Positions 1 to 6,318 of a stretch of 64,000 bases of DNA are shown here, in pieces. How positions within the stretch are numbered: position 1 is the stretch's first letter; each line of letters starts with the position of its first letter. The translations under genes and the position numbers were made by a program. Origin of the DNA: Sphingomonas panni. GTDB taxonomy: Bacteria > Pseudomonadota > Alphaproteobacteria > Sphingomonadales > Sphingomonadaceae. The notes under the pieces were generated by a model, which saw only the letters and a list, made by a program, of their open reading frames with translations, was not told the DNA's origin and searched no databases. The DNA is taken from contig NZ_JAKREU010000001.1 of NCBI RefSeq assembly GCF_022664435.1, positions 868,001-932,000 of the forward strand, in the 5' to 3' direction.

Positions 1-1
1 G

Positions 2-406
2 CGCACCGCCGACCAATGGGTCGAAGGGCGTCCGCTGAACCTCGAACGCGCGCTGAAGCTGGGCGACGAACTGGGCGGCCATATCGTCACCGGCCATGTC
101 GACGGCGTGGGGCAGGTGGTCGAAACGGTTGCCGACCAGGATTCGACCCGCGTGACCTTTGCGATCCCACGCAGCCTCAGCGCGTTCGTCGCGGGGAAAG
201 GCTCGGTGACGATCGACGGGGTGTCGCTGACCGTCAACGACGTGACCGACACGGCGGAGGGTACGCGCTTCACCGTCAACCTGATCCCCCATACCCAGGC
301 GGTGACGACGCTCGGGACCCTTGCCGAGGGGCAGTCGGTCAATATCGAGATCGACGTCCTCGCCCGTTATCTGATGCGAATGGAACAAGTCCGTGGCCAA
401 CACTGA
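2..406 (+). CDS. ribE: Riboflavin synthase, alpha subunit (3' part)
   Basis: This is the C-terminal 134 residues of a gene whose start lies outside the window. Riboflavin synthase dismutates two molecules of 6,7-dimethyl-8-ribityllumazine to riboflavin plus a pyrimidine. The fragment carries the second lumazine-binding domain, with motifs such as GHVDGVG and [12 protein letters not shown] that are typical of the family, and it ends in the usual [10 protein letters not shown] segment. It overlaps the next gene by 14 bases, so the two are probably translated together. It is the first of three consecutive riboflavin genes. The identification rests on the family motifs and the operon. Confidence 0.93.
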   Translation, partial: RTADQWVEGRPLNLERALKLGDELGGHIVTGHVDGVGQVVETVADQDSTRVTFAIPRSLSAFVAGKGSVTIDGVSLTVNDVTDTAEGTRFTVNLIPHTQAVTTLGTLAEGQSVNIEIDVLARYLMRMEQVRGQH

Positions 407-1523
407 ACTGGCGGGTACCGCCCACGCCTTTCTCTCCAGTCCCGAAGAGATCATCGACGAAGCCCGCAACGGGCGGATGTTCATCCTGGTCGATGACGAG
501 GATCGCGAGAATGAGGGCGATCTGGTCATTCCGGCGCAGATGGCGACGCCCGATGCGGTCAATTTCATGGCGCGGCACGGGCGCGGGCTGATCTGCCTCG
601 CGATGACCAAGGGGCGGGTCGAGCAGCTCGGCCTCGACCTGATGGCGCGCAACAACGGCACGCGGCACGAAACCGCCTTCACCGTGTCGATCGAGGCGCG
701 CGACGGGGTGACGACCGGTATCTCCGCCGCCGACCGCGCGCGGACGATTGCCGTCGCGATCGATGCGTCGAAGGACGCGTCGGAGATCGTGACGCCGGGC
801 CATGTGTTCCCACTGGTCGCGCGCGAAGGCGGCGTGCTGGTGCGCGCCGGCCATACCGAGGCGGCGGTCGACGTGTCGCGTCTTGCCGGCCTGAACCCCT
901 CCGGCGTGATCTGCGAGATCATGAACGAGGACGGCACCATGGCGCGGATGGACGACCTGGTCGGCTTCGCGCAGCTCCATGGCTTGAAGATCGGGACGAT
1001 CCGCGACCTGATCGCGTATCGCCGCCGCCACGACCATCTGGTCGAAAAGCGCGCGGAGACGGTGTTCGACAGCGAATGGGGCGGCGAATGGCGCGCCATG
1101 ACCTTCTGGAACAAGGCGACGGGCAGCGAGCAGGTCGCGCTGGTCAAGGGGCTGATCGATCCGGGCAAGCCGACCTTGGTCAGGATGCACGCGCTGTCGC
1201 CGTTCGCCGACCTGTTCGGCGAGGGGGGCGAGCGGGGCGGGCTGCTGCGCAAGTCGATGCGGATCATCGCCGAGGAAGGGGCGGGCGTGGTGGTCGTCAT
1301 CAACCGCCCGCGTCCCGACGGCCTGACGCTCGCCATCCATGCGCGCACCGGCGCGCCGGTGCCGGAGATGGAGGAACTGCGCGACTATGGCGTCGGCGCG
1401 ATGATCCTGAACGAGCTGGGCGTCGAGGACATGGTGCTGCTGACCAACACCCACCACACGCTGGTGGGACTTGATGGCTATGGGCTGAAGATCGTCGGCG
1501 AACGGCCGATCATGGAGAGTTGA
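393..1523 (+). CDS. ribBA: 3,4-dihydroxy-2-butanone-4-phosphate synthase with degenerate GTP cyclohydrolase II domain (RibBA/RibBX type)
   Basis: The protein has 376 residues and starts at GTG inside the ribE end. Residues 1-210 form the dihydroxybutanone phosphate synthase, with the acidic [10 protein letters not shown] loop near residue 35 and [15 protein letters not shown] near 155. This half converts ribulose 5-phosphate to the four-carbon lumazine precursor. The C-terminal half has the GTP cyclohydrolase II fold, but the region that should hold the zinc motif C-x2-GD-x8-C-x-C reads [18 protein letters not shown] and has no cysteine. Cyclohydrolase activity is therefore unlikely, which matches the RibBX variant known in Proteobacteria. 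A separate RibA would be needed elsewhere in the genome. Confidence 0.92.
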   Translation: MANTELAGTAHAFLSSPEEIIDEARNGRMFILVDDEDRENEGDLVIPAQMATPDAVNFMARHGRGLICLAMTKGRVEQLGLDLMARNNGTRHETAFTVSIEARDGVTTGISAADRARTIAVAIDASKDASEIVTPGHVFPLVAREGGVLVRAGHTEAAVDVSRLAGLNPSGVICEIMNEDGTMARMDDLVGFAQLHGLKIGTIRDLIAYRRRHDHLVEKRAETVFDSEWGGEWRAMTFWNKATGSEQVALVKGLIDPGKPTLVRMHALSPFADLFGEGGERGGLLRKSMRIIAEEGAGVVVVINRPRPDGLTLAIHARTGAPVPEMEELRDYGVGAMILNELGVEDMVLLTNTHHTLVGLDGYGLKIVGERPIMES

Positions 1524-1524
1524 T

Positions 1525-1947
1525 ATGGCGAAGGTGTTGATCGTCGAGGCGCGGTTCTACGACCATCTGAACGACCTGCTGCTCGAAGGCGCGCGTGCCG
1601 CGATCGAGGCGGCGGGGCATGAGCATGAGACGATTACCGTCCCCGGTGCGCTGGAAGTGCCCGGCGCCATCGCGATCGCCGATGCCGCCGAAACCTATGA
1701 CGCGTTCGTGGCGCTGGGCGTCATCATTCGCGGCGAAACCTATCATTTCGAGGTGGTGTCGAACGAGAGCGCGCGGGGGATCATGAACCTCGCCCTTGAA
1801 GGCGTACCGGTCGGCAACGGCATCCTGACCGTCGAGGACGAGGCGCAGGCGCTGACACGCGCGAAACGGCACGAGAAGGACAAGGGCGGCGAGGCGGCCA
1901 AGGCCGCGCTGGCCATGCTGGCATTGCGCGAGCGGTTTTCGGTTTGA
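1525..1947 (+). CDS. ribH: 6,7-dimethyl-8-ribityllumazine synthase
   Basis: The 140-residue protein is a typical length for lumazine synthase. The enzyme condenses the butanone phosphate with the ribitylamino-pyrimidine to give the substrate of riboflavin synthase. Visible family motifs are [11 protein letters not shown] near residue 40 and the active-site stretch [17 protein letters not shown] near residue 75, where the histidine is the expected general acid/base. It starts one base after the ribBA stop and so belongs to the same operon. It is the last chromosomal gene before the inverted repeat and the prophage. Confidence 0.95.
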   Translation: MAKVLIVEARFYDHLNDLLLEGARAAIEAAGHEHETITVPGALEVPGAIAIADAAETYDAFVALGVIIRGETYHFEVVSNESARGIMNLALEGVPVGNGILTVEDEAQALTRAKRHEKDKGGEAAKAALAMLALRERFSV

Positions 1948-1953
1948 TCCAGC

Positions 1954-2007
1954 TCCTCCCCGCTCGCGGGGAGGGGGACCGCCGCGAAGCGGTGGTGGAG
2001 GGGGGTA
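1954..2007. repeat. Left arm of a long intergenic inverted repeat (original ribH/PEBP intergenic space)
   Basis: This stretch, TCCTCCCCG...CGGGGAGGGGGACC...GGTGGTGGAGGGGGGT, is nearly the reverse complement of 41284-41330 together with 2031-2039. When the prophage is removed the two arms lie about 25 bases apart, between the convergent genes ribH and the PEBP gene. They would make a very stable hairpin that could stop transcription from both sides. Sequences of this kind are common between genes in sphingomonads. The function is inferred. Confidence 0.75.
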
Positions 2008-2034
2008 TCCACAAGCGGTCCGTCTGCTGACACC

Positions 2035-2039
2035 CCCCT
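2035..2039. repeat. Target site duplication, left copy (CCCCT)
   Basis: CCCCT directly precedes the left prophage end and occurs again right after the right end (41284-41288). A 5-bp duplication is what Mu-type transposases make. Confidence 0.85.
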
Positions 2040-2045
2040 TGTTAG

Positions 2046-2065
2046 GAGACAAGACAGGCTGGACT
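2046..2065 (+). promoter_or_regulatory. Transposase end-binding site L1
   Basis: The sequence GAGACA-N3-CA-N2-CTGGAC sits 6 bases from the left end and matches the pattern GnGACA-N3-CA-N2-CTGGA shared with two sites at the right end. Its position and orientation are those of the attL sites bound by MuA. Binding is inferred. Confidence 0.7.
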
Positions 2066-2522
2066 AACCGGGAATAAGTGGGATTTTGCGGGATCAGGGG
2101 GAAAATTGGCGGGAAACCGTGATTTTGGCATAGGCGACCCCGTAAAGCGCACCGCTCTCGAATGTCTAGAGTCGGACCGAAAATTGACAACGCAGAGACA
2201 GGATAAGCCGGAGTCCGCCATCACGTCGACGAACTCCCTTGGTAGCTTCTCAAAAGCTTCTCATTGGCTGATTTCCGTCGTTTTACCGGCCGAGGCATCG
2301 GCCTTGGGGACCGTCGAATGCCGGTCGCGGCGCGGAAGTGGGACCGCCGGACGTCCCACTTCCGTCAGTATCGTCGCAAGAGCACGAACATCGGCAGAAA
2401 ACGGCCAATTCTTTGAGCCAATTCGCTGCTGCTGGAGGCTTGCGAAGTGGGACCGCTTTTTCCCGCCGCAGCAGCAGCGCTGGCAAGCCATTCGCACCCT
2501 AACTGGCAACATCGGCACTGCC
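2066..2522. other. Prophage left-end intergenic region with a perfect 12-bp hairpin
   Basis: No convincing gene was found here. The frames that are open have no recognisable protein and no ribosome binding site. It holds the second end-binding site (2195-2214) and a perfect inverted repeat at 2333-2344 and 2353-2364, arms CGGAAGTGGGAC and GTCCCACTTCCG with an 8-base loop. A third copy of GAAGTGGGACCGC lies at 2444-2456, and AAGTGGGA occurs again near 2074. The hairpin could stop leftward transcription or bind a protein. Confidence 0.6.
2195..2214 (+). promoter_or_regulatory. Probable second left transposase-binding site (L2)
   Basis: GAGACAGGATAAGCCGGAGT shares GAGACA, an A at position 11, and C-GGAG with the L1/R1/R2 pattern, in the same orientation as L1 and about 150 bases further in. 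Mu also has a gap between L1 and L2. The match is weaker than the others. Confidence 0.5.
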
Positions 2523-2729
2523 TTACGCCAGTCGCTGGCTTTCGATGCCGAGATACTTCGACAGTAACTCGCGATCCGTGTCCGGCAGCTTGTCCGGTCG
2601 CCCCTTGTGAACGAAGTTTGCAAGAAATCGGTCACCCCGTCCGATAATGCGAGACAGGTGGGTGAGGGTTTCGTCGCGATCGGCGGCGACTGCTGCAAGC
2701 GTGCCGCGGGCGTCCAGCTCAATACGCAT
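2523..2729 (-). CDS. Orphan HTH protein resembling the N-terminal domain of S24-type repressors
   Basis: The 68-residue protein begins MRIELDARG and overlaps the upstream gene by 11 bases, so the two are coupled. The stretch from DETLTHLSRIIGRGDRFLANFV to the RELLSKYLGI segment matches, by memory, the start of sphingomonad S24/LexA-like repressors, in which a short helix-turn-helix (LSxxIGRxxxYLxxFI...G.PxxLxxxDRxxLxxFxG) precedes the peptidase domain. Here that domain is absent. It may bind DNA as a dimer without being cleavable. It lies at the end of an operon with an SOS box and could be a second switch protein of the phage. Its function is not known. Confidence 0.7.
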   Translation of the reverse strand: MRIELDARGTLAAVAADRDETLTHLSRIIGRGDRFLANFVHKGRPDKLPDTDRELLSKYLGIESQRLA

Positions 2730-2952
2730 AGTAATCGAGTTCCGCTTGTTCGAGCGCCTCGTGCATGTCGCTGTCAGCCTGTACGGCGTTAAGACGTTTT
2801 GACACCGCCAAAACGTCCCCTTCCTTCGGGAAGGCCGCGTCAGCTTTCGCGGCCTTGGCAAGGGTTCCAATTTCGTCGGTGCGATCGATCTGACCAAGCA
2901 ACCAGCGCGCGAAAGCTGGCTTTGCGGGGGCGGATTGAACGGAAAGTGTCAC
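2719..2952 (-). CDS. YozE SAM-like fold protein
   Basis: This 77-residue protein starts at GTG after a good ribosome site (AGGAG, 7 bases before the start). The middle, FARWLLGQIDRTDEIGTLAKAAKADAAFP, matches the small YozE/SAM-like family, whose members begin with a SFxxWLxxQxxRxDxIGDLAxDxxxDxxFP pattern. Members are common next to phage and plasmid regulators, but their role is unknown. It is the first gene of a two-gene leftward operon with a LexA box 33 bases upstream of the start, so expression on DNA damage is expected. Confidence 0.75.
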   Translation of the reverse strand: MTLSVQSAPAKPAFARWLLGQIDRTDEIGTLAKAAKADAAFPKEGDVLAVSKRLNAVQADSDMHEALEQAELDYYAY

Positions 2953-2969
2953 AGTTGTTCTCCTATGAT

Positions 2970-2982
2970 TGTTCCTAGAACA
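2970..2982. promoter_or_regulatory. Palindrome TGTTCCTAGAACA upstream of the YozE-like gene
   Basis: This is a perfect 13-bp palindrome (TGTTC-CTA-GAACA) 18 bases before the start codon, between the SOS box and the ribosome site. It could be an operator for the small HTH protein of the same operon, or part of a compound GTTC-rich LexA region. Confidence 0.5.
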
Positions 2983-2984
2983 TA

Positions 2985-2999
2985 GAACAAAAAGAGAAC
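2985..2999 (-). promoter_or_regulatory. LexA (SOS) box, GTTC-N7-GTTC
   Basis: On the minus strand this reads GTTCTCTTTTTGTTC, a perfect fit to the direct-repeat LexA box of Alphaproteobacteria. It lies 33 bases upstream of the GTG of the YozE-like gene, where it would block the promoter. A third GTTC follows three bases later. Confidence 0.75.
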
Positions 3000-3069
3000 A
3001 ATATGTAGTCGGTTTGTCGGGTGTCGCCGGGCGTTCGTGAACCTATTTCCGCTTCTGGAAGCCGCGCCG

Positions 3070-3678
3070 CTACGGCCGCGCAGCCAACTCGGCAAAGCGG
3101 CGGGCGCGATTGCGGGTTTCGTCGAACCTTTGCTTCATGCGGGCAACGCTTTGTGCAGTAGCCGGTTCGATTGGTAGCAGGTCGCCGGCTGAACACGGGC
3201 GGTCCAGCATCGGCTTCGCGAGGAATGCGACAAGGTCATCCAGCGAGCCATCTCCTTTGGCAGCCGAAGTGCGCAACTGTTCAACTTCACGCAGTCGGGT
3301 GCATTCTTGACGGTGATCGTAGGCTTTGGTTTGCTCAATTAGCGGGCGCATTCGATCGGCAACCTGTCGCCTGTAACCGTACAAAGCGGCATACAGCGCA
3401 TCCGCACTCGTTCCGTCCCCCACGACCAGCGAGGGATACCGGTTGCGCAGGGTTCGCAGGAATTGGGAGCGTACTTCCGAAGACGATCGGAGGCTGTTGG
3501 AGCGAGCCTGCATCACGGCGAGATCGCCATCGATGCGCTTCAACTCGACCATACCGGGTTCCAACTGGGCGTACCTAGCGTCAGCTGCCGCGTCGAGTTC
3601 GCTCCGCGTTTGAGCCTGGGACGGCGTCGCTAGACCAACGAGCAAGACGGCAAAAACAGGCGTCACGATCGCGCGCAT
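3070..3678 (-). CDS. Secreted (periplasmic) protein in the repressor operon, possible lysogenic conversion factor
   Basis: The protein has 202 residues. Residues 1-22 are a clear Sec signal peptide (MRAIVTPVFAVLLVGLATPSQA) with an AxA-like cleavage site before QTRSEL. The mature part is helical and charged, with two cysteines (ECTRLR and DRPCSAG) that could form a disulfide in the periplasm. I recognise no family. The start is one base after the stop of the repressor gene, so both are probably made in the lysogen. Genes in this place often change the host surface or exclude other phages, but here that is only inferred. Confidence 0.75.
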   Translation of the reverse strand: MRAIVTPVFAVLLVGLATPSQAQTRSELDAAADARYAQLEPGMVELKRIDGDLAVMQARSNSLRSSSEVRSQFLRTLRNRYPSLVVGDGTSADALYAALYGYRRQVADRMRPLIEQTKAYDHRQECTRLREVEQLRTSAAKGDGSLDDLVAFLAKPMLDRPCSAGDLLPIEPATAQSVARMKQRFDETRNRARRFAELAARP

Positions 3679-3679
3679 G

Positions 3680-4366
3680 TCAAATCCTTGTGATGAGGCG
3701 AGCATGAATGCGCGCAACGGGATGTACGTCTTCGGCAAGCCCCGCCGGCCCGATCGTCCCGGCCTCGCCCGTCGCCATGAGATGGTACTTGGCGACGAAC
3801 AGCCCCGTTGGCGCGCGGAAGATGCAGACCCAATTGTCCTGCACACCCTCTGCCCGAACGTCGCTACAAATGACGACATCCCCTTCCTGCAATCCTAGCG
3901 GGTCGTTGTCGGCAGGCAGTTCGGTGAGCCAAAGGTTCGAGGTCGTCAGGATGCGGCGGTAGAGCCAATCCTTCCTCACGGGGATTGTCTCGACGCGGGC
4001 GCCCTTTCCATCGTCGGTCAGCTGCGCGAGATCGAAGCGCGGCAAGCGTATGAACTCGGCGTCGTCGGCAGCGACCAGCAGCGAAGCTGCGGTCCCAACG
4101 GATGTCGATCCGGTCAATAGCCAGTCAACCGTAACACCAAGCGCTTGAGCGACCTTCACCGCCATGTCGACCTTGGCGATCCCGCGCTTTGTCGCGTCAC
4201 CCAGCGATGATTCGGGAAGCCCGGTTTCTCGGGCAAGCCAACTCAACGGCCGGTCACCGACAGCCGAAATTATCCGCTGCCCAACCGAATTTTCGGTGGT
4301 TCCGCGTTGACGACCCCGAAGATTCGGCTTATCCGAGTTTTCGGTAAGATTTTTCGGGGAAATCAT
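3680..4366 (-). CDS. c: Phage repressor c, HTH plus S24-like C-terminal domain
   Basis: The protein has 228 residues. Residues 28-75 form the helix-turn-helix (RPLSWLARETGLPESSLGDATKRG, then a VDMAVKVAQALGVTVDWLLTG segment), and the C-terminal half has the LexA/CI peptidase-like fold (LQEGDVVICSDV, LFVAKYHL). The usual GDSM serine of S24 peptidases is not visible; the corresponding stretch reads TSNLWLTELPAD. Self-cleavage is therefore doubtful. The gene faces ner head to head, and the ATGs are adjacent (4364-4366 and 4367-4369). A GAGG lies 6 bases before the start. Three operators fall inside its first 30 codons, so a shorter form is possible. It should keep the early operon silent. Confidence 0.85.
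   Translation of the reverse strand: MISPKNLTENSDKPNLRGRQRGTTENSVGQRIISAVGDRPLSWLARETGLPESSLGDATKRGIAKVDMAVKVAQALGVTVDWLLTGSTSVGTAASLLVAADDAEFIRLPRFDLAQLTDDGKGARVETIPVRKDWLYRRILTTSNLWLTELPADNDPLGLQEGDVVICSDVRAEGVQDNWVCIFRAPTGLFVAKYHLMATGEAGTIGPAGLAEDVHPVARIHARLITRI
4284..4297. promoter_or_regulatory. Operator O1 (ACCGAA-TT-TTCGGT)
   Basis: A perfect 6+6 dyad with a 2-base spacer. It is one of four copies of CCGAA-N2-TTCGG around the c/ner switch, and is probably bound by the c repressor or Ner. Confidence 0.7.
4307..4335 (+). promoter_or_regulatory. Early promoter candidate (Pe) for the ner-transposase operon
   Basis: TTGACG (4307-4312) and TATCCG (4330-4335) are 17 bases apart and could serve as -35 and -10 boxes. 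Operator O2 lies in the spacer and O3 just overlaps the -10, as expected for a repressed early promoter. Ner starts about 30 bases further, after a GGGGA ribosome site (4356-4360). Confidence 0.5.
4316..4327. promoter_or_regulatory. Operator O2 (CCGAA-GA-TTCGG)
   Basis: A perfect 5+5 dyad, identical in its 12-base core to the copy at 4554-4565, placed between the two boxes of the candidate early promoter. Confidence 0.7.
4333..4344. promoter_or_regulatory. Operator O3 (CCGAG-TT-TTCGG)
   Basis: The same dyad with one mismatch, spaced 17 bases centre to centre from O2. Confidence 0.6.
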
Positions 4367-4618
4367 ATGGACCTCGCAAGCCTACATCCGGAGGATGTGA
4401 AGGCAGCAATCCGCAAGAAATTTGGTGCGGTAGCCAAATTCGAACGCGCAAAGGGGCTTCCCGAGAAATCGGTAAATGACGTCCTGCGCGGGCGTTCGAG
4501 CGCGCGGGTAAAGCTCGCGATTGAGCAGTTCATCAGCCAGCCCCTCGTTCAATCCGAAGATTCGGCTAGTAGCATCGACATTTCGGGAACGCACCGTCTA
4601 AATGCGAAAGGCCAATAG
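4367..4618 (+). CDS. ner: Ner-like early transcription regulator
   Basis: This 83-residue protein reads MDLASLHPEDVKAAIRKKFG, followed by a VAKFERAKGLPEKSVNDVLRGR segment. It matches the Ner/Nlp family of small DNA-binding proteins, which in Mu turn down early and repressor transcription during lytic growth. The ATG at 4367 follows GGGGAAA at the right distance and abuts the divergent repressor start. It is the first gene of the rightward early operon. A fourth operator copy lies in its 3' part. The C-terminal tail beyond residue 60 has no known role. Confidence 0.85.
   Translation: MDLASLHPEDVKAAIRKKFGAVAKFERAKGLPEKSVNDVLRGRSSARVKLAIEQFISQPLVQSEDSASSIDISGTHRLNAKGQ
4554..4565. promoter_or_regulatory. 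Operator O4 inside ner (CCGAA-GA-TTCGG)
   Basis: This is an exact copy of the O2 core, 238 bases downstream and inside the ner reading frame. The distance would allow DNA looping between operators. Confidence 0.6.
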
Positions 4619-4620
4619 AC

Positions 4621-5529
4621 ATGGCCGCCGCTGTTCAGGCGACGAACGTCGCGAACGACGATGCTCCCCAGGTCGCGGGCGAAATCCTGCTGCTGGACCC
4701 GCGCGAAATCATCATCGGTGAGCGGTTGCGCAAGATCGATACGGTCTGGGCAGAGGCACTGGGCAAGTCGATGCAACGCGACGGGCAAATCCACCCGATC
4801 GACGTTTGCCAAATCGATGGTCGTTGGCATCTTGCCGGTCCCGGCGGGCATCGCCTGACCGGGGCGATCGCGGCCGGCATCCCGGTCGAAGCGCGCGAAG
4901 TATCGTCCGATGCGCAATCCCGGCGTCGACGGGAGGCGGTGGAGAACGTCCTCCGCCGCGACAATGATCCTGTCGAGCGCGCCACGGCGATTGCCGAACT
5001 AGTCCGGCTGCACAAGATGCGCGTTGGCATCGACCCGACCCGTTCCGGTGCCGCGATCGCGGCCGACGTGCGCTGGCAGAAGGCTGTCGCCGCAGAAGCG
5101 GCTGATGCGAACGACACAATGTCGCTCGCATATGGCTGGTCGCAGGAAGTTGCCGAACAGATCGGGTTCACCAAGCGGACGGTCGAGCGCGACCTGATGC
5201 TGTACCGGCGGTTGAAGCCGTCGTTGGTTGAGCAACTGCGCATAGCGCGCCACCCGATCCTGTCGAACGCCACACAGCTGCGCACGCTCGCCAAGCTGGA
5301 AGGTGCGGAACAGGTTCGGGCTGTCGGGCTGCTTTTATCCGGCGAGGCCCGCGCCATCGGCGACGCGGTCAAGGTCGTGCAGAACCGGCCGGCCCCCGAT
5401 CGCGGCGCGAAGCTGCTGTCAGCGTTTCTCGGCGCGTTCGAACGCATGACGCTGTCGGAGCGAAAGGGCGCGCTGGAAACGCTTCGGCCCATGCTCCCCG
5501 CCGGCTTCTCGCTGGGCGGTGACGCATGA
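4621..5529 (+). CDS. ParB/Srx-fold nuclease-like DNA-binding protein
   Basis: The protein has 302 residues. Residues 20-100 are a ParB N-terminal domain: LLLDPREIIIGERLR, GQIHPIDVCQIDGRWHLAGPGGHRL (the GxHRL box), then ENVLRRDNDPVERA. The middle (WSQEVAEQIGFTKRTVERDL) is a helix-turn-helix like those of KorB/ParB, and the rest is helical. ParB proteins bind centromere-like DNA and many use CTP; whether this one does is not clear, since it sits in a phage without a ParA gene. It follows ner and is coupled to the next small gene by an ATGA overlap. It could help with phage DNA handling or early regulation. Confidence 0.8.
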   Translation: MAAAVQATNVANDDAPQVAGEILLLDPREIIIGERLRKIDTVWAEALGKSMQRDGQIHPIDVCQIDGRWHLAGPGGHRLTGAIAAGIPVEAREVSSDAQSRRRREAVENVLRRDNDPVERATAIAELVRLHKMRVGIDPTRSGAAIAADVRWQKAVAAEAADANDTMSLAYGWSQEVAEQIGFTKRTVERDLMLYRRLKPSLVEQLRIARHPILSNATQLRTLAKLEGAEQVRAVGLLLSGEARAIGDAVKVVQNRPAPDRGAKLLSAFLGAFERMTLSERKGALETLRPMLPAGFSLGGDA

Positions 5530-5612
5530 GCGGTCGCCGTGTCGCCGCGACGGTCTGGGCCGTCGCCTTCATCCTTATCCTGGCGAATGTCGCCATGTGG
5601 TGGTTGCCATGA
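5526..5612 (+). CDS. 28-residue single-span membrane peptide
   Basis: The peptide is MSGRRVAATVWAVAFILILA plus NVAMWWLP. It has a basic N-terminus and one hydrophobic helix of about 20 residues. Its start overlaps the preceding stop (ATGA) and its stop overlaps the next start (ATGA), so it is tightly inserted in the operon. That arrangement is the main evidence that it is translated. The function is unknown. Confidence 0.55.
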   Translation: MSGRRVAATVWAVAFILILANVAMWWLP

Positions 5613-6109
5613 CTCCTACCCAACTTGCCGTGTTGGACCATGTTCGCGAGCGGCTGACGAACATCGGGCATTGTCCAACGGTCCGCGAGATCGCCGACCA
5701 TGTCGGATGCGGTGTCAGCAACGCGCATCGTTTGATCGAAAAGCTGGTCGAGCAAGGCGCCTTGCGGCGGACCGCCGATAAGGCGCGAAGCCTCGCGTTG
5801 CCGGATCGCCCCGACCTGCGCAGTGTAGGAAGCGACGTGCTGCACGCTGAACTGGCGCGGCGGGGCGAGACGCTGGAGGCGCTTAGCTATGGTCAGCGGC
5901 TCGCCTTCGGGCGCGTTCGGACCTGCGCTGTCGACGGTTGCGTGCAAATGGTGACGCCGGGCCATTTGATGTGCCGCGCGCACTGGTGGGCGCTGTCGCC
6001 AGAATTGCAGACAGCGATCAAGGATGCGCACGCCGCCCAGAACTTGCCGACCTATCGGCGCCTGGTTGTCGAAGCGCGTGACATCGCCGCGCACAAGAGG
6101 GTTGCGTGA
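5609..6109 (+). CDS. LexA-type winged-helix protein with C-terminal Cys/His motif
   Basis: The protein has 166 residues. Residues 1-65 match the LexA DNA-binding domain (MTPTQLAVLDHVRERL, CPTVREIADHVGC, AHRLIEKLVEQGAL) without the LexA peptidase part. Near residue 110 is CAVDGC-x9-CRAHW, a possible zinc site. Bacterial annotation often shows such proteins in transposable phages, where their role is not known. It may be an extra early regulator. The ATG at 5609 was chosen because it overlaps the stop of the small gene before it and gives a complete LexA-like N-terminus. Confidence 0.75.
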   Translation: MTPTQLAVLDHVRERLTNIGHCPTVREIADHVGCGVSNAHRLIEKLVEQGALRRTADKARSLALPDRPDLRSVGSDVLHAELARRGETLEALSYGQRLAFGRVRTCAVDGCVQMVTPGHLMCRAHWWALSPELQTAIKDAHAAQNLPTYRRLVVEARDIAAHKRVA

Positions 6110-6318
6110 TGGGCCGGCCGGGCATCCTACGCGCAACGCTGTTGCTGGAGCGTGACCAGGGCCGCGATCATCGCGCCGCGCCCCAGTCGTCCACGATCGC
6201 CGGACGCGATCGAGCAATCGTCGAACTGTGGGACCTTGGGCGGTCGATTGATGAGATCGCCGAGGAACTGTCGCTGGGCGAACACCTAGTCGAACAGGTT
6301 GTAGGGGGGCTGGAATGA
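6109..6318 (+). CDS. Small protein with a predicted helix-turn-helix
   Basis: The protein has 69 residues. Its second half (RDRAIVELWDLGRSIDEIAEELSLGEHLVEQVV) looks like a sigma-region-4/LuxR-type helix-turn-helix. The first half is basic and probably loose. It overlaps both neighbours by a few bases (TGATG and ATGA). No family is recognised. Confidence 0.65.
   Translation: MGRPGILRATLLLERDQGRDHRAAPQSSTIAGRDRAIVELWDLGRSIDEIAEELSLGEHLVEQVVGGLE

Noticed and set aside
2106..2567. A plus-strand open frame in the left-end region of the prophage
   Set aside because: No ribosome site, no recognisable protein, odd composition, and it runs through the perfect hairpin and into the opposite HTH gene.
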